Assembly (NCBI RefSeq): GCF_003003035.1 | Contig: NZ_PVTS01000001.1 | Span: forward strand, 355,939-419,938 | Reading direction: 5' to 3' | Length of the DNA: 64,000 bases | Source of the DNA: Marinilabilia salmonicolor | GTDB taxonomy: Bacteria; Bacteroidota; Bacteroidia; Bacteroidales; Marinilabiliaceae | In this document: piece by piece, positions 34,176 through 43,559 of the stretch | Numbering within the stretch: the stretch's first letter is position 1 | Layout: every line of letters begins with the position of its first letter | Translations under genes and position numbers: made by a program | The notes under the pieces: model-generated | The model's database searches: none | Told to the model about the DNA's origin: nothing | Seen by the model: only the letters and a program-made list of their open reading frames with translations

Positions 34176-35519
34176 ATGGAGAAAGAGCTTATTGTTCTTG
34201 GAGCCGGAGAAAGCGGAACCGGAGCTGCCCTTTTAGCGAAGGCGAAAGGCTTTTCTGTGTTTGTATCTGATTGTGGAAAAATAAAGCCTCAGCATCAGGC
34301 CGAACTGGAGTTTGCAGGTATCGACTTTGAGAGTGGCAGGCATTCCGAAGAACGGATTCTCAATGCTATTGAAGTGGTTAAGAGTCCGGGGATACCGGAT
34401 CACTCGCCTTTGGTCAGGGCTTTGGGCAATCGGGGAATCTCCGTTATTTCCGAAATTGAATTTGCAGGCAGATACTCCAAAGCTAAAATGGTTGGTGTTA
34501 CCGGAAGCAACGGAAAAACCACCACTGCCATGTGGATCTATCATCTGATGAAGAAAAGTGGGTTGGATGTGGTGCTGGCCGGAAATGTGGGTAACAGTAT
34601 GGCACGCGAGTTATTGGAGAGGGATCCGGATATTTTTGTGCTTGAGCTGAGCAGTTTTCAACTGGATGGCATGAAGGACTTTAAATGTCACACCTCTATT
34701 ATTACCAATATTACTCCTGATCATCTGGATCGATACGATTATAAATTTGAAAATTATGTGGATGCCAAATTCCGCATTTTGAATAATCATACAAGTGATG
34801 ATATTTTCATCTTTAACGCACATGATAAGGAAATTATGGAGCGATTGAAGATGATGAGATATCCCGGACATCGATGTCCCTTTGCTTTTGATGATGTTTA
34901 TGGAGAGGGAGCCTGTGTGGACGGAGAAAAGGTGGTTTTTAACACTCCAAATCATCATTTTAGCATCCCGGCAGGAGAAATTGCACTTCCGGGCAAGCAC
35001 AATCTGAGCAATGCCATGGCGGCTTCGCTGGCAGCTTTGAGGATGGGCGCATCAGGAGAAGCTGTGAAAGAAGGATTGAAAGATTTTCCGTCGGTGGCTC
35101 ACCGGTTAGAGGGTGTGACGGAGTTAAACGGGGTGCTTTTCATCAACGACAGTAAAGCCACCAATATAGACAGTGCCTGGTATGCACTTGAAAGCATGGA
35201 GAGACCTGTGATATGGATCGCCGGAGGTACGGATAAAGGAAATGATTACTCAGAATTGGAGGAACTGGCCGTTCAAAAGGTTAAACATCTTATCTGTCTT
35301 GGCGTGGACAACACCAAGTTGATGGCTGCTTTCGGAAACAAACTCCCCGGGGTTTCGGAGGCAAAATCTATGTCTCAGGCTGTTGAGCAGGCAGTAAATG
35401 TTGCCCGTCCCGGAGATGTGGTCCTGTTGTCTCCTGCCTGTGCCAGTTTCGATTTGTTTGACAATTATGTGCACCGGGGAGACCTGTTTAAAGCTGAGGT
35501 AAAAAAACATGAGGGTTGA
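34176..35519 (+). CDS. murD: UDP-N-acetylmuramoylalanine--D-glutamate ligase MurD
   Basis: A 447-residue cytosolic Mur ligase that adds D-glutamate. The N-terminal Rossmann region has VLGAGESGTGAALLAKA, the ATP loop is GVTGSNGKTTTAMWI, NITPDHLDRYD is the conserved central motif, and FINDSKATNIDSAWYALES and LLSPACASFDLFDNYVHRGD belong to the C-terminal domain. The stop TGA shares a base with the ftsW ATG. Confidence 0.96.
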   Translation: MEKELIVLGAGESGTGAALLAKAKGFSVFVSDCGKIKPQHQAELEFAGIDFESGRHSEERILNAIEVVKSPGIPDHSPLVRALGNRGISVISEIEFAGRYSKAKMVGVTGSNGKTTTAMWIYHLMKKSGLDVVLAGNVGNSMARELLERDPDIFVLELSSFQLDGMKDFKCHTSIITNITPDHLDRYDYKFENYVDAKFRILNNHTSDDIFIFNAHDKEIMERLKMMRYPGHRCPFAFDDVYGEGACVDGEKVVFNTPNHHFSIPAGEIALPGKHNLSNAMAASLAALRMGASGEAVKEGLKDFPSVAHRLEGVTELNGVLFINDSKATNIDSAWYALESMERPVIWIAGGTDKGNDYSELEELAVQKVKHLICLGVDNTKLMAAFGNKLPGVSEAKSMSQAVEQAVNVARPGDVVLLSPACASFDLFDNYVHRGDLFKAEVKKHEG

Positions 35520-36718
35520 TGAGTAGTTTTGTTCGAAAATATATCAAAGGAGACCAGACCATCTGGGTTATTGTGGTTTTTCTGGCACTTGTATCGCTGC
35601 TTACAGTTTATAGTGCTACAGGGAGCCTTGCGTATAAAACGCAGGGAGGCAACACTACTTATTTTATGTTTAAGCAGCTTACATTTCTGCTTATGGGCAT
35701 CGGGGTGATTGTGGTAGTTCACAACATTCCCTATAAATATTTTGTCATTTTCAGTGTTCCGGCACTTTACATATCCATTGCTTTGCTTGGGTTAACGCTG
35801 GTGTCCGGCCAGAATTTGAACGAGGCGAGTCGCTGGTTTACAGTACCGGGGATCGGCATCTCTTTCCAGCCTTCCGAGATGGCAAAGCTCGCGCTTATTG
35901 TGTATGTGGCTAGGGTCCTCGCACAGCATCAGCGTGATGACGGACCTACAGAGGGAGCCTTTTGGCCCATTATGATTCATGCCGGTATTGTTTGTTTGCT
36001 GATCTTTCCGGAGAACCTCTCCACTTCTGTATTATTGGCAGGAGTGGTTATGTTGATGATGTTTTTGGGGCGGGTGCCATTTAAGTATCTGTTTTTTACC
36101 GGTTTTACCGGCTTGGCTGTTGTTTCGTTGGTGCTTATACTGGCTATGAATGATGTAGTGTTGATAGATCGCGCAGAGACCTGGGCTGCCAGGGTTGAGC
36201 GTTTCATGGATGAGGAGACAGAAAATGACCAGTATGGGAGTGATTATCAGCTTACTCAGTCAAAAATAGCCATTGCAACCGGAGGAATGCTCGGGAAAGG
36301 GCCTGGAAACAGTGAACAGCGCAATTTCCTGCCTCATCCTTACAGTGATTTTATTTTTGCCATCATTGCCGAGGAATTTGGCTTTTTTGGTGCCATGGCG
36401 GTGGTTGTTGCTTATTTCTTTTTGCTGGGGCGTATAGGTGTTATTGTAAATTCCAGTAAGAGAACTTTTCCTGCTTTTATGGTACTTGGTTTGGGATTGA
36501 TGTTGGTCATTCAGGCTTTTGTGAATATGGGTGTATCGGTTGGGATTTTTCCTGTAACAGGACAGCCGCTGCCCCTTGTAAGTATGGGGGGAACCTCAAT
36601 TTTGTTTACCTGTTTTGGTTTGGGAGCGATTTTAACTGTCAGCCGGCATAACCAAAAGGAGAAAGCCCGGGAAAAGGCTGCTGAAGCACGCCTGGCGCAA
36701 ACCGAACAGGGAAATTGA
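35519..36718 (+). CDS. ftsW: Septal peptidoglycan glycosyltransferase FtsW
   Basis: A 399-residue SEDS-family protein with about ten membrane helices. It polymerises lipid II at the septum together with FtsI. The SEDS signatures are visible: YSATGSLAY near the N-terminus, RWFTVPGIGISFQPSEMAKLA, GGMLGKGPGNS and FPVTGQPLPLVSMGGTSIL. The start ATG at 35519 overlaps the murD stop (TGATG), indicating translational coupling. A TTG at 35516 is less likely. Confidence 0.95.
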   Translation: MSSFVRKYIKGDQTIWVIVVFLALVSLLTVYSATGSLAYKTQGGNTTYFMFKQLTFLLMGIGVIVVVHNIPYKYFVIFSVPALYISIALLGLTLVSGQNLNEASRWFTVPGIGISFQPSEMAKLALIVYVARVLAQHQRDDGPTEGAFWPIMIHAGIVCLLIFPENLSTSVLLAGVVMLMMFLGRVPFKYLFFTGFTGLAVVSLVLILAMNDVVLIDRAETWAARVERFMDEETENDQYGSDYQLTQSKIAIATGGMLGKGPGNSEQRNFLPHPYSDFIFAIIAEEFGFFGAMAVVVAYFFLLGRIGVIVNSSKRTFPAFMVLGLGLMLVIQAFVNMGVSVGIFPVTGQPLPLVSMGGTSILFTCFGLGAILTVSRHNQKEKAREKAAEARLAQTEQGN

Positions 36719-36747
36719 GAATTAAAACGAAACAAGTGGACAAAAAA

Positions 36748-37842
36748 ATGAAAATAATAATAAGTGGTGGTGGTACCGGAGGTCATATCTTTCCGGCGAT
36801 TGCCATTGCTGATGCTGTTAAGAAACGTAATCCTGATGTGGAAATATTGTTTGTAGGGGCATTGGGAAAAATGGAGATGGAGAAGGTTCCGGCGGCCGGC
36901 TACAAAATTGTCGGGTTGCCGGTGGCAGGGTTTCAAAGGAGACTGACTTTAAAGAATGTGACATTCTTTTTTAAACTGGCTGCCAGTTTGTGGAAAGCCA
37001 GAAGTATTGTTCGTTCTTTCAGACCTGATGTGGCCGTGGGAGTGGGCGGATACGCCAGTGGCCCTGTTCTCAAGGCTGCCTCCGCTGCCGGAATTCCCAC
37101 AGTATTGCAGGAACAGAACAGTTTTCCCGGTGTAACCAATAAATTACTGGCGAAAAAGGCCAAACGTATTTGTGTTGCTTATCCCAATATGGAACGGTTT
37201 TTCCCGCCTTCCAGAATTGTCCTCACCGGCAACCCGGTAAGGCAAAGCCTGCTTCACAATGTGGATAGAGCTTCTGCATATAGTGAATTCGGATTGGACA
37301 GTGGCAGGAAAACCATTCTGGTAATCGGCGGATCATTGGGAGCCGGAAGTATCAACAACGGGGTACGCAATGCTGTTGATACCTTATTGCAGAATGATCA
37401 GGTGCAATTGTTGTGGCAGTGCGGACCGTATTATTACGAAAAATTGGAAGAAGAGATTGGCAGCAGGGCAGGAGACTCTATCAAACTGATGCCCTTTATA
37501 AGTCAGATGGATATGGCTTATGCTATGGCTGATGTGGTTGTATCCAGGGCAGGTGCAGGAACCATCAGTGAGCTTGCTTTGCTTGGAAAAGCTGCCATTC
37601 TGATTCCGTCACCAAACGTTTCGGAAGACCACCAGACAAAAAATGCCATGTCACTGGTGAAAGAGGGTGCTGCCCTGATGGTTCCGGATCATGAAACTAC
37701 TGAGCGACTGATACCGGAGGCTTTGGAATTGTTGAAAAACAACGAACAACGAAAGCGTTTGGAGGAGAAAATTAAATTGTTTGCCCATATCAATTCGGCT
37801 GATCAGATTGCTGAAGAGGTGGAGAATATTGTTATAAACTGA
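36748..37842 (+). CDS. murG: UDP-N-acetylglucosamine transferase MurG
   Basis: A 364-residue peripheral membrane glycosyltransferase that turns lipid I into lipid II. It starts MKIIISGGGTGGHIFPAIAI, with the N-terminal glycine loop, then PDVAVGVGGYASGPVLKAA and LQEQNSFPGVTNKLLA. The C-terminal donor domain has VIGGSLGAGSINNGV and the AGAGTISELALLGKAAILIP region. An upstream reading from 36715 has no support, whereas the ATG at 36748 starts at the conserved sequence. A palindrome (R2e) follows before murC. Confidence 0.96.
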   Translation: MKIIISGGGTGGHIFPAIAIADAVKKRNPDVEILFVGALGKMEMEKVPAAGYKIVGLPVAGFQRRLTLKNVTFFFKLAASLWKARSIVRSFRPDVAVGVGGYASGPVLKAASAAGIPTVLQEQNSFPGVTNKLLAKKAKRICVAYPNMERFFPPSRIVLTGNPVRQSLLHNVDRASAYSEFGLDSGRKTILVIGGSLGAGSINNGVRNAVDTLLQNDQVQLLWQCGPYYYEKLEEEIGSRAGDSIKLMPFISQMDMAYAMADVVVSRAGAGTISELALLGKAAILIPSPNVSEDHQTKNAMSLVKEGAALMVPDHETTERLIPEALELLKNNEQRKRLEEKIKLFAHINSADQIAEEVENIVIN

Positions 37843-37850
37843 TTTTAAAT

Positions 37851-38001
37851 AGTTTATGTCCATAAATTAAGCGTTTCTTACTTGTTTGAACTAGAAAGTT
37901 CAAATTCAAGGCGTGTGAAAAATATAAACCGCAGAATACTAGTGTATTTGAGGATTTAGATTTTGAGCAACAACGCAGAAGTTGGACTTTATAGACAAAC
38001 A
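37851..38001 (+). repeat. Palindromic intergenic repeat R2, copy e (diverged)
   Basis: AGTTTATGTCCATAAATTAA at the left and GGACTTTATAGACAAACACT at the right are inverted versions of the R2 ends. AAGGCGTGTGAAAAAT, CCGCAGAATACTAGTGTATT and GAGCAACAACGCAGAAG follow the R2 order. The core is more diverged than in copies b-d. It fills the murG-murC spacer and ends 12 bp before the murC ATG. Confidence 0.6.
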
Positions 38002-38013
38002 CTAAAAAGTTAA

Positions 38014-39405
38014 ATGGCACAACTGGAACAATATAAAAAGGTCTTTTTTGTAGGAATCGGGGGCATTGGTATGAGTGCTCTTGCCAGGTTTTTCCATACC
38101 TCAGGATATCTGGTGGCAGGGTATGACCGTGTGGTCGGTCCGGTAACAGAGGCTTTGACCCGTGAGGGAGTCCGGGTGCTCTTTGATGCATCAGAGCAGG
38201 CAATTCCTGATGAGTTTGTCTCTTCTGCGGATACCTTGGTAGTTTATACACCGGCAGTTCCCGACACCCAAAATCAACTGGTGTGGTTCCGGAAACAGGG
38301 GTTTGATGTGTTTAAACGTTCCCGGGTGCTGGGGATGGTTTCCGAAAGTCTGAATGCGGTTTGTGTGGCCGGAACACATGGGAAAACAACAGTTTCTACC
38401 ATTACGGCATTTCTTTTTCAAAACAGCAGTCTGAAAATCAATGCCTTTTTGGGTGGAATATCCAAAAACTTCGGAACCAACTTTATTGGAGGTAAGAATG
38501 CCGATTTTGTGGTTCTTGAAGCTGATGAATTTGACCGCTCTTTTTGGCAACTGACTCCCTATGCCGCGCTCATCACTTCCATGGATGCCGATCATCTGGA
38601 TATCTATGGTAGTGTGGATGAGGTAAAAGCGGGCTTTGATGGTTTTGCCCAAAGAATTAAAAGCAACGGCTGGTTAGTGCTGAAAGCTGGTTTGCCGGTT
38701 CCTGAAGGAATCGCCGATAATGTTGAGGTTGTTACTTATTCTATTACCAGGGATGCGACTTACCGGGCAGTTAATATTAATGAAGAGAACGATGGCTACT
38801 CTTTCGGTGTGGAAACGCCTGACGGCAGGTTGGATGATTTTCATTTATCTATTCCGGGGCTGATTAATGTGGAAAATGCGCTTGGAGCCATCACCTTGAG
38901 TTTACTCTGCGGTGTTACTCCCGAAGAAATACAAAATGCCCTGCCCGGTTTTAGCGGTATCGCCCGGCGTTTTGATGTGGTTTTTCGTAGTGCCGGAAAG
39001 TTTGTCTATATTGATGACTATGCCCATCATCCCGAAGAGATCAGAGCTACGCTCAACAGTGTAAAGTCAGCCTATCCGGGATGTCGCATTACCGGAGTGT
39101 TTCAACCGCACCTGTATTCAAGAACCAGAGATTTTGCCGACGGATTTGCCCAAACTCTTTCCGAAGGGTTGGATGATCTGATTCTATTGCCTGTCTATCC
39201 GGCAAGGGAAGAGCCCATTCCGGGTGTTTCAAGCGAATTGATAGTTGATAAAATATCCGGAGCAAATGTTTGCATGTCAACAAAAGAGGAGCTGTTAGAG
39301 AATATTGAAAAGCTTGATCCGGAAGTGCTGATCACCATGGGGGCAGGAGATATTGACCGGTTGGTGCCGGAAATAAAAAAATGGGCTGAAGAAACTAAAG
39401 TATGA
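38014..39405 (+). CDS. murC: UDP-N-acetylmuramate--L-alanine ligase MurC
   Basis: A 463-residue Mur ligase that adds L-alanine to UDP-MurNAc. GIGGIGMSALARFFHTSGY is the N-terminal nucleotide-binding loop, VAGTHGKTTVSTI the ATP loop, and EADEFDRSFWQLTP, SMDADHLDIYG and FQPHLYSRTRDFADGFAQTL follow. Length and motifs are normal. The stop overlaps the ftsQ start (39402-39405), so translation of murC and ftsQ is coupled. Confidence 0.97.
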   Translation: MAQLEQYKKVFFVGIGGIGMSALARFFHTSGYLVAGYDRVVGPVTEALTREGVRVLFDASEQAIPDEFVSSADTLVVYTPAVPDTQNQLVWFRKQGFDVFKRSRVLGMVSESLNAVCVAGTHGKTTVSTITAFLFQNSSLKINAFLGGISKNFGTNFIGGKNADFVVLEADEFDRSFWQLTPYAALITSMDADHLDIYGSVDEVKAGFDGFAQRIKSNGWLVLKAGLPVPEGIADNVEVVTYSITRDATYRAVNINEENDGYSFGVETPDGRLDDFHLSIPGLINVENALGAITLSLLCGVTPEEIQNALPGFSGIARRFDVVFRSAGKFVYIDDYAHHPEEIRATLNSVKSAYPGCRITGVFQPHLYSRTRDFADGFAQTLSEGLDDLILLPVYPAREEPIPGVSSELIVDKISGANVCMSTKEELLENIEKLDPEVLITMGAGDIDRLVPEIKKWAEETKV

Positions 39406-40133
39406 AGCGAATAAGGAAAATATTACTTTGGGCTTTGTTATTGCTTTACTTCCCGATAATGTTGAGCTTTGTCGGTGAACATCAGGAGGCTGTGGTGTGT
39501 CGTGATGTGGTGGTCACAGTGAAAGATAGTGCCGATACCCGGTTTGTAACCGGAGCGGAAATCAGGGAGGCAGTGCTGGGGAAATATGAAAATACATTGG
39601 GAAAGGAGTTGACCTCTGTCTCCATGTTTGAGATTGAAAACTTTATTAAAAAGCATCCGGCCATTAAAACTTGTGAAGTTTATCAAACCATTGGCGGTTT
39701 TTTAAGGGTTGATCTTGAACAGCACTTACCGCTCATCAGGGTGTTTGAAAATACCCGCACCTATTATATTGATGAGGATGGGCAGGAGATGCCTGTTTTT
39801 GATAATTTCTCTGCCCGGGTGCTTGTGGTGAGTGGTGAGTTGGATGGTAAAATGGATGACCTGTTCAGGCTGGCAAGGATTTTTAGAAATGATCCTTTTT
39901 GGGATGCACAGATTGAGCAGGTTTATGTGAAAAGAAATGGTGACTTTGTTATGGTTCCTCGTGTTGGGGATCATCTTATTTTATTAGGTCCGCCCGAGCG
40001 GGTGGAAGAGAAACTCAGAAATCTGAGAGCACTTTACAAACAGGGCTTGTCGCCCCGTGAGTGGAACAACTATCAGGTTATAAATTTGAAATTTAAAGGA
40101 CAGGTTCTTTGCTCTAAAAAACGAAATATATGA
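39402..40133 (+). CDS. ftsQ: Cell division protein FtsQ
   Basis: A 243-residue bitopic membrane protein: short basic N-terminus, one helix (residues about 7-24, ILLWALLLLYFPIMLSFVG) and a periplasmic part. A POTRA-like start (VTVKDSADTRFVTGAEIREAV ... IENFIKKHPAIKTCEVYQTI) is followed by an FtsQ-type beta region (YYIDEDGQEMPVFDNFSARV). It fits FtsQ/DivIB by layout and by its place between murC and ftsA; the primary sequence is weakly conserved, as is usual. Confidence 0.85.
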   Translation: MKRIRKILLWALLLLYFPIMLSFVGEHQEAVVCRDVVVTVKDSADTRFVTGAEIREAVLGKYENTLGKELTSVSMFEIENFIKKHPAIKTCEVYQTIGGFLRVDLEQHLPLIRVFENTRTYYIDEDGQEMPVFDNFSARVLVVSGELDGKMDDLFRLARIFRNDPFWDAQIEQVYVKRNGDFVMVPRVGDHLILLGPPERVEEKLRNLRALYKQGLSPREWNNYQVINLKFKGQVLCSKKRNI

Positions 40134-41476
40134 GTCAGGATATGAATTTAATAGCAGCTGTTGACATCGGTTCTGCAAAGGTAGCAGCCGCTGTCGGTCG
40201 AAAGCATTCCGATGGACAAGTGGAAGTTCTGGGGATGGAGAGTGTTAAATGTGATGGCATGAAACGGGGCGTGGTGTTCAATGTGGAGGAAATTGTTAAC
40301 GCCGTCAGAATGGTGGTTTCCGCCCTTGAACAACGCCTGAATATCAAGCTGATTGATGTTTTTGTCAGTGTTTCAGGGTTTAACGTACGTGCCATAGGAA
40401 ACAGTTGTTATCGCTTTATCAAACAGGATGAACTCATTAAAAGTTTCGATCTGGAACAACTGTTGCAGGATAGTTATCGTATTGTTTTGCAGCCTGATGA
40501 GAAAATTCTGCATGTGGTACCTCAGGACTATGCTGTTGACCATGAAAAAGGAGTGAAGAAACCCATCGGATATTCAGGTCAGCGTCTTGAAGGAAACTTT
40601 CATGTGGTTATCGGAACCCGGTCGGATGTACGAAAAATAGAAAAATGTATTGAAAGGGCCGGCTTACGTCTCAACGGGCTTATCTTTACACCCCTGGCAT
40701 CTGCTGAGGCTGTCTTGTCCGATGAGGAGAAGGAAGCCGGGGTAGTGATGGTGGATATTGGTGCCGGAACTACTGATCTGGCTCTTTTTCAGGATGGTGT
40801 TTTGCGATATTCAGCTGTTATTCCTTTTGGTGGCAATGTGGTTACCAACGATATCAAAGAGGGTTGTGGTGTGTTGCAAAAGCATGCCGAGAAGATGAAG
40901 ATTCAGTTCGGTTCTGCGCTCGGAACTATGGCCCGTGAGGATGCGGTGGTTACTATTCCCGGTATTTCGGGTTGGGAACCCAAGGAAATTGCATTTAAGA
41001 GTCTTGCCTGTATTATTCAGGCCCGTATGGAAGAAATTATTGAGTTGATTGTTCATCACATTGAGCGTTCCGGATATTTTGATAAACTAGGAGCTGGTAT
41101 CGTTTTCACCGGTGGTGGATCCATGCTGAAACATTTGGTGGAACTTACAAAACTTAAAACCGGGTTTGATGCACGTGTAGGTGGCGTTTCCAGAGCGCGC
41201 TCCTTCGAGGAGGAGGAACTCATGAGAGTGCCGTCTTTTGCTACAGTTGCCGGATTGTTGGTGTCTGCCGGAAAATACCCGGGAAGTGTTATTACCCGGG
41301 AACAGGAATTGTTCGAAGATGTGGAGAAAGAAGAACCACGGGTTTCCAAAGCGGATCGGAAGAAGAACAATGGCACCAAAAATAAAAAACCAAAGCGAGA
41401 TAAATTGGAGTATATTACCGGGGATTTGTTTAGCCGTCTCGCCGGTATGTTTGAGGAAAAAGATACGGAAATGTAA
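40130..41476 (+). CDS. ftsA: Cell division actin-like ATPase FtsA
   Basis: A 448-residue actin/Hsp70-fold protein that tethers FtsZ to the membrane. The first phosphate loop is AVDIGSAKVAAAVGRK, the second is VVMVDIGAGTTDLALFQDGV (near residue 205), and IVFTGGGSMLKHLVEL is the adenosine region. A basic, Lys-rich linker (RKKNNGTKNKKPKRDK) precedes the likely membrane-targeting helix at the C-terminus (DLFSRLAGMFEEK). The start overlaps ftsQ by 4 bp. Confidence 0.95.
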   Translation: MSQDMNLIAAVDIGSAKVAAAVGRKHSDGQVEVLGMESVKCDGMKRGVVFNVEEIVNAVRMVVSALEQRLNIKLIDVFVSVSGFNVRAIGNSCYRFIKQDELIKSFDLEQLLQDSYRIVLQPDEKILHVVPQDYAVDHEKGVKKPIGYSGQRLEGNFHVVIGTRSDVRKIEKCIERAGLRLNGLIFTPLASAEAVLSDEEKEAGVVMVDIGAGTTDLALFQDGVLRYSAVIPFGGNVVTNDIKEGCGVLQKHAEKMKIQFGSALGTMAREDAVVTIPGISGWEPKEIAFKSLACIIQARMEEIIELIVHHIERSGYFDKLGAGIVFTGGGSMLKHLVELTKLKTGFDARVGGVSRARSFEEEELMRVPSFATVAGLLVSAGKYPGSVITREQELFEDVEKEEPRVSKADRKKNNGTKNKKPKRDKLEYITGDLFSRLAGMFEEKDTEM

Positions 41477-41499
41477 TTCCAGTACACAAGGAGGTTATT

Positions 41500-42999
41500 A
41501 TGAGTGAAGATTTGATCAATTTTGATATCCCGGGTAATCCCAATTCCATCATTAAAGTGATTGGTGTGGGGGGCGGCGGCAGCAATGCTGTCAACTATAT
41601 GTACGGTCAGGGCATAAAAGACGTGAGTTTTGTGGTATGTAACACCGATGCCCAGGCCCTTACCAATAGTCCCGTGCCTGTGAAGATACAACTGGGAGAG
41701 TCGCTGACCGAAGGGAGAGGAGCCGGAAACAAACCGTTGAAAGGCCGTGAGGCGGCTATTGAAAGTCTGGAGAACATTCAGCAGGTGCTGGCCGATAACA
41801 CCAAAATGGCCTTTATTACTGCCGGAATGGGAGGCGGAACGGGTACCGGTGCTGCTCCCATCATTGCCAAGGCTGCCAGAGATATGGGAATCCTTACTGT
41901 GGGCATAGTAACCATTCCTTTTAAATTTGAGGGACGAATTCGTATTGAGCAGGCACTTGAAGGGGTTGCCGAAATGGAAAAGCATGTGGATTCATTGTTG
42001 ATTATTAACAATGAGAAGCTGCGGGATATGTATGGCGACCTGAAGCTGAGTAATGCCTTCTCCCGTGCCGACAATGTGCTCTCAACGGCCGCTAAAGGAA
42101 TTGCCGAAATTATTACGGTGCATGGTTACATCAACGTTGACTTTGCCGATGTGGAGACGGTAATGAAAGACAGTGGAGTGTCCATTATGGGTTCTGCAAC
42201 TGCCGATGGTGATGAACGGGCTATTGATGCCATTCAGGCTGCACTGGAGTCTCCACTGCTTAATAATAACGATATCAAAGGAGCGAAGAATATTTTGCTC
42301 AATATTACCTCAGGGGTCGATGAAATCACCATGGACGAAGTCTTTGAAATAACTGATTATGTTCAGGGACGCGTGGGAGCTACTGCCTCCATTATCTGGG
42401 GATCCGGAACTGATGAGCAATTGAACAACGAGGTAGGGGTAACAATCATTGCCACCGGATTTGCATCGGGGCATATCATCCAGAAAGATGAGGAGAAGCC
42501 GGTCAAAAATAAGGTAACCCGATTCAATATGGACGAAGAGGGTAATGTGACCAATGCCGGCGATGAGGAAGATATTGATTTGGAGCGCGAAGAACACCCC
42601 AATGTCGTGGATTTTGATGAAATAGAGCGCCGGAAAAGAGAGAAAATAAAGGACTTATACGGAGAAAACAAGGAGACTCCTGAAAATGAAGATGAAGAAG
42701 AGGATCTGTTTTCCCTGTCATCGGGAGCTGACCTTTCTTCTGCTTCTTTACTGGAGCCGGGATCTGCCGCTGCCCTGACGCCGGAGGAGCTGGGTGATGA
42801 ACGAATGATTGAGGAAATGGAGAAGATTCCTGCCTATAAAAGGAGGGGTGTGACACTGAAAAAGAGTGGTAGTAAACCCGAAAGCAATCCAAACAGGCAG
42901 GCTACTGGCAGTAAAGTATCCAGGTTTTCACTTAAAGACGGTAAAAACGGGCCGCAATTGAGTGATAATAATCCCTGGTTGAACGACAATGTTGATTGA
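41500..42999 (+). CDS. ftsZ: Cell division GTPase FtsZ
   Basis: A 499-residue tubulin homologue that forms the Z ring. GVGGGGSNAVNYM and the signature GMGGGTGTGAAP (near residue 107) mark the GTP site, and FADVETVMKDSGVSIMG carries the T7 loop. The globular part ends near residue 325. It is followed by a long acidic linker of about 150 residues and a conserved C-terminal peptide region (NNPWLNDNVD). A good Shine-Dalgarno-like AAGGAGG stands 7 bp before the ATG, rare in this phylum and among the genes of this window. Confidence 0.98.
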   Translation: MSEDLINFDIPGNPNSIIKVIGVGGGGSNAVNYMYGQGIKDVSFVVCNTDAQALTNSPVPVKIQLGESLTEGRGAGNKPLKGREAAIESLENIQQVLADNTKMAFITAGMGGGTGTGAAPIIAKAARDMGILTVGIVTIPFKFEGRIRIEQALEGVAEMEKHVDSLLIINNEKLRDMYGDLKLSNAFSRADNVLSTAAKGIAEIITVHGYINVDFADVETVMKDSGVSIMGSATADGDERAIDAIQAALESPLLNNNDIKGAKNILLNITSGVDEITMDEVFEITDYVQGRVGATASIIWGSGTDEQLNNEVGVTIIATGFASGHIIQKDEEKPVKNKVTRFNMDEEGNVTNAGDEEDIDLEREEHPNVVDFDEIERRKREKIKDLYGENKETPENEDEEEDLFSLSSGADLSSASLLEPGSAAALTPEELGDERMIEEMEKIPAYKRRGVTLKKSGSKPESNPNRQATGSKVSRFSLKDGKNGPQLSDNNPWLNDNVD

Positions 43000-43023
43000 A
43001 ATACAACTAATCTAATTTTAGTT

Positions 43024-43482
43024 ATGAGTTTGATAGATAAAATTTCCGATGAAATTAAAGTGGCTATGAAAGCCAGAGATGCTCTCAGATTAGAGGCATT
43101 GAGAAGCGTAAAAAAAGAACTTATTGAAGCCAAAACTTCCGGAAAATCGGGTGGTGAAATATCACCCGATGAGGAGTTGAAGTTACTCCAGCGAATGGTG
43201 AAACAGAGAAAGGATTCAGCAAATATTTATTCTGCTCAGGGCCGTGCCGATTTATATGATAAAGAGGTCGCTGAAGCAGAAGTGATTTCTGAATTTCTGC
43301 CCGAACAAATTTCTCCTGAGGAGATGGAAAAAGTGGTGGTTGAGATTATTGAAGAGGTAGGAGCCCAATCGGTAAAAGACATGGGAAAAGTGATGGGAAT
43401 TGCTACCAAAAAGCTGGCAGGAAAAGCTGACGGGAAAGATGTCTCCAATACGGTGAAGCGTCTGTTGGCCAGTGAAGATTAA
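43024..43482 (+). CDS. GatB/YqeY domain-containing protein
   Basis: A 152-residue helical protein homologous to YqeY and the tail of GatB, which binds tRNA in the amidotransferase complex. EIKVAMKARDALRLEALRSVK, RKDSANIYSAQGRADL, EFLPEQISPEEMEKVVVEII and DMGKVMGIATKKLAGKADGK are family hallmarks. Stand-alone function is unclear. It is the last gene of the dcw group, 24 bp after ftsZ, followed by a strong terminator. Confidence 0.9.
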   Translation: MSLIDKISDEIKVAMKARDALRLEALRSVKKELIEAKTSGKSGGEISPDEELKLLQRMVKQRKDSANIYSAQGRADLYDKEVAEAEVISEFLPEQISPEEMEKVVVEIIEEVGAQSVKDMGKVMGIATKKLAGKADGKDVSNTVKRLLASED

Positions 43483-43500
43483 GTTTAAATTTTGAATAAT

Positions 43501-43542
43501 AAAGAAAGGGCGGGATTTTTGAAAATCCCGCCCTTTCTTCTT
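43501..43542. terminator. Bidirectional terminator between yqeY-like gene and ppiD-like gene
   Basis: AAAGGGCGGGATTTTT and AAAATCCCGCCCTTTC are perfect arms of about 15 bp around TGA, with A- and T-rich flanks, between convergent genes. Confidence 0.95.
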
Positions 43543-43559
43543 TCTGTGCAATATTGTTT

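Noticed and set aside
41056..41985. 309-residue antisense frame across the ftsA/ftsZ junction
   Set aside because: It is opposite two firmly identified genes and shows no domain; Ser/Thr-rich composition is typical of a shadow frame.
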